A stretch of DNA of 64,000 nt from Sphingobacterium sp. UBA7855. Lineage in GTDB: Bacteria > Bacteroidota > Bacteroidia > Sphingobacteriales > Sphingobacteriaceae. Numbering within the stretch: position 1 is the first letter of the stretch; each line of letters begins with the position of its first letter. The position numbers were made by a program, and so were the translations under genes. Below, piece by piece: positions 1 to 7,883 of the stretch. The stretch is from positions 533,488-597,487 of the forward strand of contig DLST01000010.1 in the NCBI GenBank assembly GCA_002500745.1, in the 5' to 3' direction. The notes beneath the pieces are model-generated. The model was not told where the DNA came from. It ran no database searches and saw only the letters and a program-made list of their open reading frames with translations.

Positions 1-854
1 AATAACTGTAAGGTAAGAGGAGGCAATTGGAAATTGCGTTTGGCGGGGTTAACGTTTATTTCGAAGTTTACCCCATCGCCAAATCGGTTTTTGATGAGAA
101 ATATGTATGAATTTAGAAAGTTGAGTTCTTCTTCGAGTGAGATAATGTCCTTTTTGGAATTGATAAGAAGGTAGCGATATATTTTGGAGAAGTTTTCTGC
201 ATACTCGTAACCTGATTGCTGGTCTTCGAGAATGATTTCTGAGAGTACGCTCAGGTTATTAAATACGAAATGAGGGTCGATTTGTAATTTTAACGATTGA
301 AGTTCTGTTTCTAGAATGACCTGATCGAGCTTTGCTGCACGCATGGACTCATTTTTCCAGTTGGTGATCAAATGACTACCGATATTGATACCCATTATCA
401 TGAGCGCAATCAAAACACTAATTGTAATATTTTGTATCATGCCTCTTTTTTCCTCCAATGATGGGGCTATAGTAACATTTTGGGGACCAACGTAATATTT
501 TGAGATGAGGTACTCCAAGAGTAAGTTGATAAATAATACCGTCAAGAGATTGATGACGGTTTCAAGTAGTAGTCGCTCCGTAGGGCTATCTTTCCAAGTT
601 AAAAACTTGTCAAGTTTGTCATGGACAATGATGCTGAATTCGGATATGATAAAGCTGTAGATGATCGTAAAAGTCCACTCGCCGAGTATTTCGAACATGT
701 TTCTTTGAAAGTAGCCATCCCAGCAACTCGAGAAAGGATCAATAATATAGGCGACGAGATAAATAAGCAGAAAGGACAGAAAGGTAAATATCAGCCTTTT
801 TTTATTTGTACTAATTAGAGTCTTATCGTTTTTATAGATCGCTATATCCTGCAT
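1..854 (-). CDS. LytS/YehU-type sensor histidine kinase, partial (C-terminus beyond window)
   Basis: Reading the minus strand from ATG at 854 gives an open frame of 284 codons to the window edge. The N-terminal half is hydrophobic, with about four membrane segments. Near residue 205 is LKLQIDPHFVFNNL, the phospho-acceptor block of the His_kinase family (PF06580; usual form QxNPHFLFNxLN), followed by LSEIILEDQQ and the helical region with LEEELNFLNSYIFLIKNRF. The C-terminal ATPase domain lies outside the window. Such kinases normally pair with a LytTR response regulator encoded next door, which would be off the left edge. The frame is not in conflict with any other gene. Family assignment is firm; the signal sensed is unknown. 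Confidence 0.85.
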   Translation of the reverse strand, partial: MQDIAIYKNDKTLISTNKKRLIFTFLSFLLIYLVAYIIDPFSSCWDGYFQRNMFEILGEWTFTIIYSFIISEFSIIVHDKLDKFLTWKDSPTERLLLETVINLLTVLFINLLLEYLISKYYVGPQNVTIAPSLEEKRGMIQNITISVLIALMIMGINIGSHLITNWKNESMRAAKLDQVILETELQSLKLQIDPHFVFNNLSVLSEIILEDQQSGYEYAENFSKIYRYLLINSKKDIISLEEELNFLNSYIFLIKNRFGDGVNFEINVNPAKRNFQLPPLTLQL

Positions 855-1000
855 TCTTTTAACTTATGTGTATCGGTGAAATCTATGCAAATTTCGTAAT
901 TCCTTTTAGTATTGGACGACAAATTTCTGCTGAAGCGTATAAAGCCCCTACTGAAATATCAATTTGATGCTCTCAGGCGTATAATGCTGGAACAAACAAA

Positions 1001-1026
1001 AGATGGAGACCCTAGGGTCCCCATCT
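1001..1026 (-). terminator. terminator of the RND efflux operon
   Basis: A 12-bp arm (1001-1012) and its complement (1015-1026) are separated by only TA, with one A/C mismatch. On the minus strand it is followed by a T-rich run. It lies 45 bp past the stop of the last efflux gene. Confidence 0.65.
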
Positions 1027-1070
1027 ACCAGATATGTATAAATAAAATTAGAAAATGCTTGTTTAAAGTA

Positions 1071-2516
1071 TTAATTATTGCTCCATCCCCCCCCTAAGGA
1101 CCGGTAAAGATCAACAACAGCAGCAAGCTCCGCTTTTTTTACTTGAGCAAGCTCAAGCTCGCTTTGTAAGATGTTACTCTGGGCCGTTATCACTTCCAGA
1201 TAGGTGGCCATTCCAGTTTCAAATAGGAGGTTCGCATGTTTTGTAGCTTCTTTTAACCGGTTAGTTCTATCCGAAGTAATCTTTTGTTTTTCTTTCAATT
1301 TTTGAATTGAAATTAAAGCATCGGAAACTTCTCCAGCTGCTGAGATTACTTTTTGCTTGAAAATCAATACGTTCTTTTCTTGTTCGACACGTGCCAGTTC
1401 ATATTGGGTTTTCAATTCCTTCCGCTGTAAAATTGGCTGCGTAATACTCCCTGAAATTGCACCAAATAATGAAGCCGGTAAGTTGAACCAATTGCTTGCC
1501 TTGAAAGCATTTACTCCTGCCTCGGCGCTAATAACCAAGGAAGGATACATGCGCGCTTTTGCATACTGTTGATAGGCCTGTGAAGCTGTAACAGCTAGTT
1601 GGGCCTGTTTTACATCCGGACGATGACTTAACAAATCGGCTGGGACGCCAGTTGCTAATTCTTCGGGGAATTGAATATTCGACAATTTCTCCGCTATTTT
1701 AATTTCCTGCGGGAGTTTTCCGCTAAGAATCTGGATGGCATTTTCCTGAATAGTGATCTGCCGTTCAAAGTCGGGGATTAAGGCAGCTGCAGACAACCGC
1801 TGCGCATCAACCTGTTCCAACGCAAGCAGCGTAATGTCACCAACTTCATATTGTTGCTGGACGATGCGTAAGGTTGTATCGCTTAATTGCAAGTTTTGTT
1901 TGGCGATATCACGCAATTGATATAGCATCAGCAGTTGATAGTAACCTTGTGCAACTTGTGCAATTAATTGGGTTTGAATTACTTTTTTCGCTTCTTCTGT
2001 CTGTAGATAGGAAGCTAAAGCAGCGCTATTTTGATTTTTGATTTTACCCCATAGATCGGCCTCCCAGGATAAACCTAAGGATGCCGTATAATCCTCCACA
2101 TGATGTTGGCCTAAAAACTGTCCGAGGCTCAATCCATTCATACTGTTATTGGATGGGTTGGTGCTATTTCCCCTGATCTGTAGTTGGGCTGAGGGAAGAT
2201 AGTTCGCTTTTGCTTGTTTCAGGCTCAGTCGAGAGGCTTCTATGTTTTTCAGTGCTAGCTGCATATCTAAGTTATGTTGTATTGCACTGTCAATCAATGT
2301 CTGTAGGATTTGATCTTTAAAAAAATCACGCCATGGAATAGAGCCAATGCTAGTTTCCTGCGGAGCTTTAGCCTGGTCGCGGTACTGCTCGGGTAAATTG
2401 GGGGCAAGGTGTTGATTGCTGACCAACTTATCTGTTTTGCAAGACCATGCGACAAAAGATAAGATGAAAACCGTCAGTAATTTTGCTTTACTATTCATAT
2501 ATTTAAATTTTGTCAT
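1071..2516 (-). CDS. RND efflux outer membrane lipoprotein (NodT/OprM-like TolC family)
   Basis: 481 aa, the usual length of outer membrane factors that form the exit duct of tripartite pumps. The N-terminus has a type II signal ending in FVAWSC, so Cys26 is probably lipidated; a second possible start is Met7. The body shows the two OEP repeats with long coiled-coil helices (for example LKNIEASRLSLKQAKANYLPS and later ARVEQEKNVLIFKQK) and the conserved RPDVKQAQL block before the second repeat. It lies 6 bp after the pump gene and is the last gene of the operon, so it should dock on the adaptor encoded upstream. The substrate cannot be told from sequence. Confidence 0.93.
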   Translation of the reverse strand: MTKFKYMNSKAKLLTVFILSFVAWSCKTDKLVSNQHLAPNLPEQYRDQAKAPQETSIGSIPWRDFFKDQILQTLIDSAIQHNLDMQLALKNIEASRLSLKQAKANYLPSAQLQIRGNSTNPSNNSMNGLSLGQFLGQHHVEDYTASLGLSWEADLWGKIKNQNSAALASYLQTEEAKKVIQTQLIAQVAQGYYQLLMLYQLRDIAKQNLQLSDTTLRIVQQQYEVGDITLLALEQVDAQRLSAAALIPDFERQITIQENAIQILSGKLPQEIKIAEKLSNIQFPEELATGVPADLLSHRPDVKQAQLAVTASQAYQQYAKARMYPSLVISAEAGVNAFKASNWFNLPASLFGAISGSITQPILQRKELKTQYELARVEQEKNVLIFKQKVISAAGEVSDALISIQKLKEKQKITSDRTNRLKEATKHANLLFETGMATYLEVITAQSNILQSELELAQVKKAELAAVVDLYRSLGGGWSNN

Positions 2517-2522
2517 GATATA

Positions 2523-5500
2523 CTAATTGTTTGTATGCACGGGTATTTCCAACGAAGCGGTCTCGCTTTCATACTGTTTTTGCTTCGGGACACCAGCTAT
2601 TTTCTCTTGGATAAATTGGAAGAAAATGAAGAGAATCGGGATAATAAAGAGCCCTAAAACTACTCCGGTGAACATCCCACCCGCAGCGGCAATACTGATG
2701 GAATGATTTCCTTGAGCAGACGGACCTACGGCTGTCATCATTGGAATCATACCAACAATAAAGGCTAAGGAAGTCATGATAATAGGCCTCAAACGTAATC
2801 TTGCGGCTTTAAGTGCAGCGCTAGGAATCGATAGCCCCTGTTTGCGCCCTTGAATAGCAAATTCCACAATCAAAATGGCATTTTTGGCCAGCAAACCAAT
2901 CAACATGACAAGTGCGACTTGTACATAGATGTTGTTGGCGATATCAGTGAAGCTAATTGCTGCAAAGACGCCAAATATGCCGGTCGGAATGGAGAGAATA
3001 ACCGCTAATGGAATGATGTAGCTTTCATATTGTGCCGCAAGCAAGAAGTAAACAAATATCAGACAGAGAATAAAAATCAATGTAGACTGTCCTCCGGAGA
3101 CAATTTCTTCCTTGGTCATACCTGAGAATTCATAGGTAAATCCAGTAGGCAATTGTTGTTTTGCAACTTCCTCAACTGCACGGATAGCGTCTCCGGAACT
3201 ATATCCGGGTTTTGGTATTGCATTTATGCCAATCGAATTAAACAAGTTGTAACGCGATGCTGTTTCGGGTCCATATACACGTTCTAATTTGACTAATGTA
3301 TTGATGGGAACCATATCACCTAATCTGTTTTTTACAAAAATACCGTCCATTGAAGTTGGTTCACTTCTATCCTTGGCATCAGCTTGGACCATCACACGAT
3401 AGTATTTTCCAAAACGATTAAAATCTGAAGCTTGAGCACTACCAAAATAGGCTTGCATGGTTTTTAATATGCTTTTTGTGCTTACACCCAGTTGTTCTGC
3501 TTTAATATCATCAACCTGGAGCTCATATTGTGGATAATCCGCTTTAAAGGTTGTGAAAGCCATCATGATTTCAGGACGTTTCATCAGTTCGCCAATAAAC
3601 TTTTGGCCTACGCCACTGAATTTTCCAAGTTGTCCGCCGGTTCTGTCCTGTAAAACCATGTCCAAACCGTCAACATTACTGAACCCTGGTACTGTAGGGA
3701 AGGTAAAGACAAAGAAATTTGCGCCTTTGATATTTGCCAGGCGTTGATTCACATCGGCCATAATCGCATTGATGTCTTTTATCTGACCACGTTCTTCATG
3801 TGGTTTAAGGAGGATAAATGCAACACCCGCTGAAGGACTTGTGGATTGTGTTAAAATATTGAAACCAGCAAGTACATTTAAAGTCTTGGTAAAATCAGCA
3901 TGTTGAAGTTGCTTCTCAGCTTCGGCTAATGCCCCTGAAGTACGATCTAAAGAAGCGCCTGCAGGCATGGATAAAGAAATGGCAATAAATCCTTGGTCTT
4001 CCGACGGAATAAATCCAGTAGGTGTTTTACGGATCATAAATATTGTCAAAAGTAGGGTAATCGCCAATCCTGCAAATGCAACCCATTTGTAACGGATCAA
4101 GAAGCGCAGACTTCCTAAATAGTTTTTAGTCAACCGGTCGAATCCAACATTGAATCCAGCAAAGAAACGTTCCTTGAAATTAAGTTTCTTAGCATCAGAA
4201 TGACCATGATGCGTTGGTTTTAAGAAGAGTGCACATAACGCAGGACTTAGTGTCAAGGCATTAATTGCTGAAATAACGATAGCAATCGCCAACGTGAAAG
4301 CAAATTGTCTGTAAAACACTCCGGTAGAACCTTCCATAAAGCCGATGGGAAGGAATACGGCAGACATCACCAATGTAATCGAGATAATTGCCCCGGTGAT
4401 TTCGCTCATGGCAGATGTTGTAGCGAGCTTAGGTGGGAGATTTTCATGTTCCATCTTGGCGTGCACTGCCTCGACGACCACAATTGCATCATCGACGACA
4501 ATCCCAATGGCAAGCACCAGGGCAAACAAGGTCAATAGGTTGATTGAAAAGCCGAAGAGCTGCATGAAGAAAAATGTTCCAACGATGGCTACTGGTACTG
4601 CAATCGCTGGTATTAATGTCGATCTAAAGTCCTGAAGGAATAGAAAGACAACTAAAAATACCAATATAAATGCTTCAACGAGCGTATGTTTTACTTGATC
4701 AATGGATTGATCAAGTGCATCTTTTGTGTTGTATAAAACGAGATATTTGACACCTTTCGGAAAGCTTAAAGAGGCTTTCTCCATGAATTTTTGAATCGCG
4801 ATCTGAATTTCATTTGCATTCGAACCTGCCAGCTGCATGACCCCAATATTCAATCCTGCTTTGCCGTTGATGCGCGTATGGCTCGCATAAGTATAGGATC
4901 CCAGTTCGACACGAGCGACGTCCTTGAGTTTAAGTACTGAACCGTCAGTGTTGGAGCGGATAATAATATTTTCGTAGTCACTTGGTTGGTTGAGTTTACC
5001 TTTATATTTGATCACAAATTCAAAAGCTTCACGGCTGCTCTCGCCGAATTTACCCGGAGCAGCTTCAACGTTTTTATCTTGGATGGCGGCCATTACTTCC
5101 TCAGGCGTTAGTTTATAGGTCGCCATTTGATTTGGATTGAGCCATACACGCATGGAGTAGTCTTTGCTACCACCAAATGGCAATGCTTGTCCCACGCCGG
5201 GTATCCGTTTCAGTTCAGGAATAATATTGATCTGGGCATAATTGGTAATAAAGGTCTGATCGTATTTACTCTGATCTTCCGTATAGAGATCCAATACCAT
5301 GATCAAGCTGTTTTGCTGTTTTGCCGTGGTGATTCCGGCTTGTACAACCTCAGCCGGCAATTGGCTGGTTGCTTGAGCCACGCGATTTTGGACGTTCACA
5401 GCAGCTTGGTCAGGGTCAGTGCCCAATTTAAAATATACAGTAATCATTAATGAACCGTCGTTACTGGCGGTAGAGCTCATGTAGCTCATATTTTCAACAC

Positions 5501-5711
5501 CGTTGATTGACTCTTCGAGTGAGGGAGCTACGGCACGAAGGACCGTTTCGGCATTTGCCCCGGGATATAATGCCGTTACTTGCACTGCCGGCGGTGCAAT
5601 ATCGGGAAACTGCTGCAATGGCAGTTTGAGGATACCAATCACCCCCAATATGACAAGTAGTATGGAGATAACGGTAGCAAGTACAGGTCTTTCTATAAAT
5701 TTCTTAAGCAT
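2523..5711 (-). CDS. RND multidrug efflux transporter, HAE1 family (AcrB-like inner membrane pump)
   Basis: 1062 aa, full length for a hydrophobe/amphiphile efflux pump driven by protons. It starts MLKKFIERPVLATVISILL, the typical first membrane helix. The proton-relay residues are present: Asp407 and Asp408 in GIVVDDAIVVVEAV and Lys943 in LLAKNAILIVEFA, at nearly the same numbers as in E. coli AcrB. Twelve membrane segments and two large periplasmic loops are visible (for example VPGVGQALPFGG-type porter motifs). It sits between adaptor and outer membrane factor with gaps of 12 and 6 bp, so the three genes are one transcription unit. Confidence 0.96.
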   Translation of the reverse strand: MLKKFIERPVLATVISILLVILGVIGILKLPLQQFPDIAPPAVQVTALYPGANAETVLRAVAPSLEESINGVENMSYMSSTASNDGSLMITVYFKLGTDPDQAAVNVQNRVAQATSQLPAEVVQAGITTAKQQNSLIMVLDLYTEDQSKYDQTFITNYAQINIIPELKRIPGVGQALPFGGSKDYSMRVWLNPNQMATYKLTPEEVMAAIQDKNVEAAPGKFGESSREAFEFVIKYKGKLNQPSDYENIIIRSNTDGSVLKLKDVARVELGSYTYASHTRINGKAGLNIGVMQLAGSNANEIQIAIQKFMEKASLSFPKGVKYLVLYNTKDALDQSIDQVKHTLVEAFILVFLVVFLFLQDFRSTLIPAIAVPVAIVGTFFFMQLFGFSINLLTLFALVLAIGIVVDDAIVVVEAVHAKMEHENLPPKLATTSAMSEITGAIISITLVMSAVFLPIGFMEGSTGVFYRQFAFTLAIAIVISAINALTLSPALCALFLKPTHHGHSDAKKLNFKERFFAGFNVGFDRLTKNYLGSLRFLIRYKWVAFAGLAITLLLTIFMIRKTPTGFIPSEDQGFIAISLSMPAGASLDRTSGALAEAEKQLQHADFTKTLNVLAGFNILTQSTSPSAGVAFILLKPHEERGQIKDINAIMADVNQRLANIKGANFFVFTFPTVPGFSNVDGLDMVLQDRTGGQLGKFSGVGQKFIGELMKRPEIMMAFTTFKADYPQYELQVDDIKAEQLGVSTKSILKTMQAYFGSAQASDFNRFGKYYRVMVQADAKDRSEPTSMDGIFVKNRLGDMVPINTLVKLERVYGPETASRYNLFNSIGINAIPKPGYSSGDAIRAVEEVAKQQLPTGFTYEFSGMTKEEIVSGGQSTLIFILCLIFVYFLLAAQYESYIIPLAVILSIPTGIFGVFAAISFTDIANNIYVQVALVMLIGLLAKNAILIVEFAIQGRKQGLSIPSAALKAARLRLRPIIMTSLAFIVGMIPMMTAVGPSAQGNHSISIAAAGGMFTGVVLGLFIIPILFIFFQFIQEKIAGVPKQKQYESETASLEIPVHTNN

Positions 5712-5723
5712 GTGATTGTAATA

Positions 5724-6926
5724 TTATAATGAATTGATGCTATCTCTTGATAAAGCTTGTGGCGTAATTTTCTGCCCATCCTGAAGCAGGTCAATGCCTT
5801 TGTAGACAATTCGGTCTCCCGCATTCAGCCCTTTGCTTACGAGGTAATTTGCACCACTTTTTCCGATGACAGTAATGGGCTGTTGAACAACTTTATTTTC
5901 TTTGCCAACGGTGTAAACGAAGATTTTATCCTGCATTTCAAGGGTAGCAAGTTGAGGTACCAATAATGCTTGTGCATACTTCTTCTGTAGCCTTACACGG
6001 CCGGTATTTCCGTTACGTAAAACCCCTTCCGGATTGTTGAACGTCGCGCGGAGGGTAATCGCACCGGTATTTTTATCAAACTGGCCATCCACCATATCAA
6101 TTTTTCCTTTCTGATCATAAATTGTCTGATCCGAAAGAACTAAGCTGATCGGAGGGAGGTTGTGAAGCTTTTGTTGTAAATTACTACCTTCTGTATTGTT
6201 TTTGAATGCGATAAAGTCATTTTCTCCCAATGAGAAATAGACATGGAGATCTCTTACATTTGACAATGCTGTAAGTGGTTGGGAGTCTGTAGGTCCCACT
6301 AAACTCCCTTGTTTGCGCTGCAATCTACCGATGTAGCCTTCGGCTGAAGCCCGTATTAGCGTGTATCCGACATTGATTTTCGCCGTTTCAACCGCCGACA
6401 GTGCCAGTTGTACATTTGCCCTAGCGGCGTTACGTGCGCTAATTGCAGTTTTTAACTGGAAGTCTGTCAGTACTTTGGTGTTCACCAGCTTTGTTTTCTT
6501 TTCCACTTCTAACTCGGCGTTTTCCAAGGAAGCTTTTGCTGCTAGCAAATTTGCCTTCGCTTGATTTAATTGCTCCTGATAGGGGCGGTCGTTAATCTTA
6601 AAAAGCGCCTGACCTTTATTTACTTTAGCGCCTTCATCGACATAGATGTTTTCCAAAATCCCTTCTACTTGTGGCCTGATCTCAATATTGGCCGAAGCTT
6701 CAATAGTTGCTGGATATTCTTGATAAACCGTCTCATTACCATTCTCGATGGTAACTACCGGAAGGTTAACCGGTGGTGGATCAATGGGTTTGCTCGTGCC
6801 TGTTGAACAACTATATAGAAAGATTGCACTGAGCACGTATGCAGTCTTTACGATATTAATTCGTTTAACACTGTTAAGTGCTGGAACGTAAATCCTTTTA
6901 AGACTTGGTGATAAATTTGTTTTCAT
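5724..6926 (-). CDS. RND efflux periplasmic adaptor (AcrA-like membrane fusion lipoprotein)
   Basis: 400 aa. A lipobox FLYSC places the lipidated Cys at residue 40 when ATG 6926 is used, which makes an unusually long 39-residue leader; no other ATG lies before the lipobox. The mature part has a lipoyl/barrel-sandwich half (QVEGILENIYVDEGAKVNKGQALFKI region near residue 90), a coiled-coil hairpin (about 115-170), the second lipoyl half (IRASAEGYIGRLQRKQGSLV) and a beta-barrel. It is the first pump gene after the TetR regulator. A copy of the proposed TetR operator lies inside codons 17-21, which either marks an intragenic operator or hints that translation begins further in, at a non-ATG codon. 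Confidence 0.93.
   Translation of the reverse strand: MKTNLSPSLKRIYVPALNSVKRINIVKTAYVLSAIFLYSCSTGTSKPIDPPPVNLPVVTIENGNETVYQEYPATIEASANIEIRPQVEGILENIYVDEGAKVNKGQALFKINDRPYQEQLNQAKANLLAAKASLENAELEVEKKTKLVNTKVLTDFQLKTAISARNAARANVQLALSAVETAKINVGYTLIRASAEGYIGRLQRKQGSLVGPTDSQPLTALSNVRDLHVYFSLGENDFIAFKNNTEGSNLQQKLHNLPPISLVLSDQTIYDQKGKIDMVDGQFDKNTGAITLRATFNNPEGVLRNGNTGRVRLQKKYAQALLVPQLATLEMQDKIFVYTVGKENKVVQQPITVIGKSGANYLVSKGLNAGDRIVYKGIDLLQDGQKITPQALSRDSINSL
6865..6877. promoter_or_regulatory. candidate TetR operator copy 1 (inside adaptor 5' end)
   Basis: TTAACACTGTTAA: perfect 6-bp arms around one base. It is the exact reverse complement of the copy at 7622-7634 next to the tetR start codon. Confidence 0.6.
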
Positions 6927-6956
6927 GTGATATTAAAAATTGAAGTTTTGGTATAT

Positions 6957-6969
6957 TTAACGGTGTTAG
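6957..6969. promoter_or_regulatory. candidate TetR operator copy 2 (tetR/adaptor gap)
   Basis: TTAACGGTGTTAG matches the 7622-7634 copy at 11 of 13 positions and lies 30 bp upstream of the adaptor start codon, where a repressor of the pump would bind. Confidence 0.5.
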
Positions 6970-7004
6970 ATTTTTTAACGTTGTATTTTTTGCTGTAAAA
7001 AAAA

Positions 7005-7604
7005 TTAGTCAGTTAGCGAGCGAGTGATACCATAAATGGCATCTTTTAAGACCTCTTGATTGGTTGTGTCACCATTTCCCTGATTCACCAGATTGATCGA
7101 GACCAGTCCATGTATGATCGACCAATAGGTGAAATACTTTCTACAGATCAATTCTTCGGATGGATTTTTCGCTTTCATGATTTCTCGGATGACATCGCTA
7201 ATAAGTTTTCCGTGAGATTCCGCACATTTATATGTTTTTTCAAAACCACAACAGGCAGTTCCTACTCCAAACATTAATTGGTACAATTCGCGTTCTTCAA
7301 AGGCAAAATCCCAATAGCTAAACCACATTGCCTCTAATTGCTTCTCGAGATCGGTTTCAGTTGATTTGGCTTTTTTGACTTTTTTAGCTAGCAAGAGATA
7401 CCCTTGGCTGGCAAGCTCCATTAAAATAGCATCTTTATTGGCGAAGTACTCATATATCATGGGGGCAGTATATTCAATGATATCTGCAATTTTGCGCATA
7501 CTCAAAGCCTGCCATCCTTCTTCTTTGACGATTTGGAGCGCAGCATCTAGAATATTGGTTCTATTCTCATCTTTGAGCCGTTGTATGCGTTCTTTGCTAC
7601 CCAT
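7005..7604 (-). CDS. TetR-family transcriptional regulator of the efflux operon
   Basis: 199 aa. Residues 12-60 are a TetR helix-turn-helix (NILDAALQIVKEEGWQALS, MRKIADIIEYTAPMIYEYFANK). The C-terminal part contains MWFSYWDFAFEERELYQLMFG, typical of the WHG/TetR_C effector-binding domains. It is transcribed toward the pump genes, 78 bp ahead of the adaptor. Matching 13-bp palindromes occur just before its own start (7622-7634), in the gap to the adaptor, and within the adaptor start region, so it most likely represses itself and the pump until a ligand binds. The ligand is not predictable. Confidence 0.92.
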   Translation of the reverse strand: MGSKERIQRLKDENRTNILDAALQIVKEEGWQALSMRKIADIIEYTAPMIYEYFANKDAILMELASQGYLLLAKKVKKAKSTETDLEKQLEAMWFSYWDFAFEERELYQLMFGVGTACCGFEKTYKCAESHGKLISDVIREIMKAKNPSEELICRKYFTYWSIIHGLVSINLVNQGNGDTTNQEVLKDAIYGITRSLTD

Positions 7605-7621
7605 GCTAATGCTTAAATAAT

Positions 7622-7634
7622 TTAACAGTGTTAA
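7622..7634. promoter_or_regulatory. candidate TetR operator copy 3 (upstream of tetR)
   Basis: TTAACAGTGTTAA, perfect 6-bp arms around a central G, 18 bp upstream of the tetR start codon. Same motif as 6865-6877 (inverted) and, with two changes, 6957-6969. Confidence 0.6.
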
Positions 7635-7883
7635 GCAAAAGTGATACTTTTATTTTTATTTATTGACATTTAAAAGTCATTAAATAAAAATACAGTTAGA
7701 TGCAGAAATCTTTCGAACTAACCGCCATAAGTCTCCTTGAAATAGCTGCATTATTCTAAAAAAGGAACTGAAATTTTTTGATTCTTTGCTTTAAAAGGTG
7801 AACTTTATCCCAATTAGACATCGAGACCACCAACATTCTGTCTATATCGACTGTTGATTTCTCGGAGACCCGACATAGATAAA

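Noticed and set aside
621..1097. Two short plus-strand frames at the left end
   Set aside because: The first is antisense to the LytS-type kinase; the second overlaps the efflux terminator and the end of the outer membrane factor gene.
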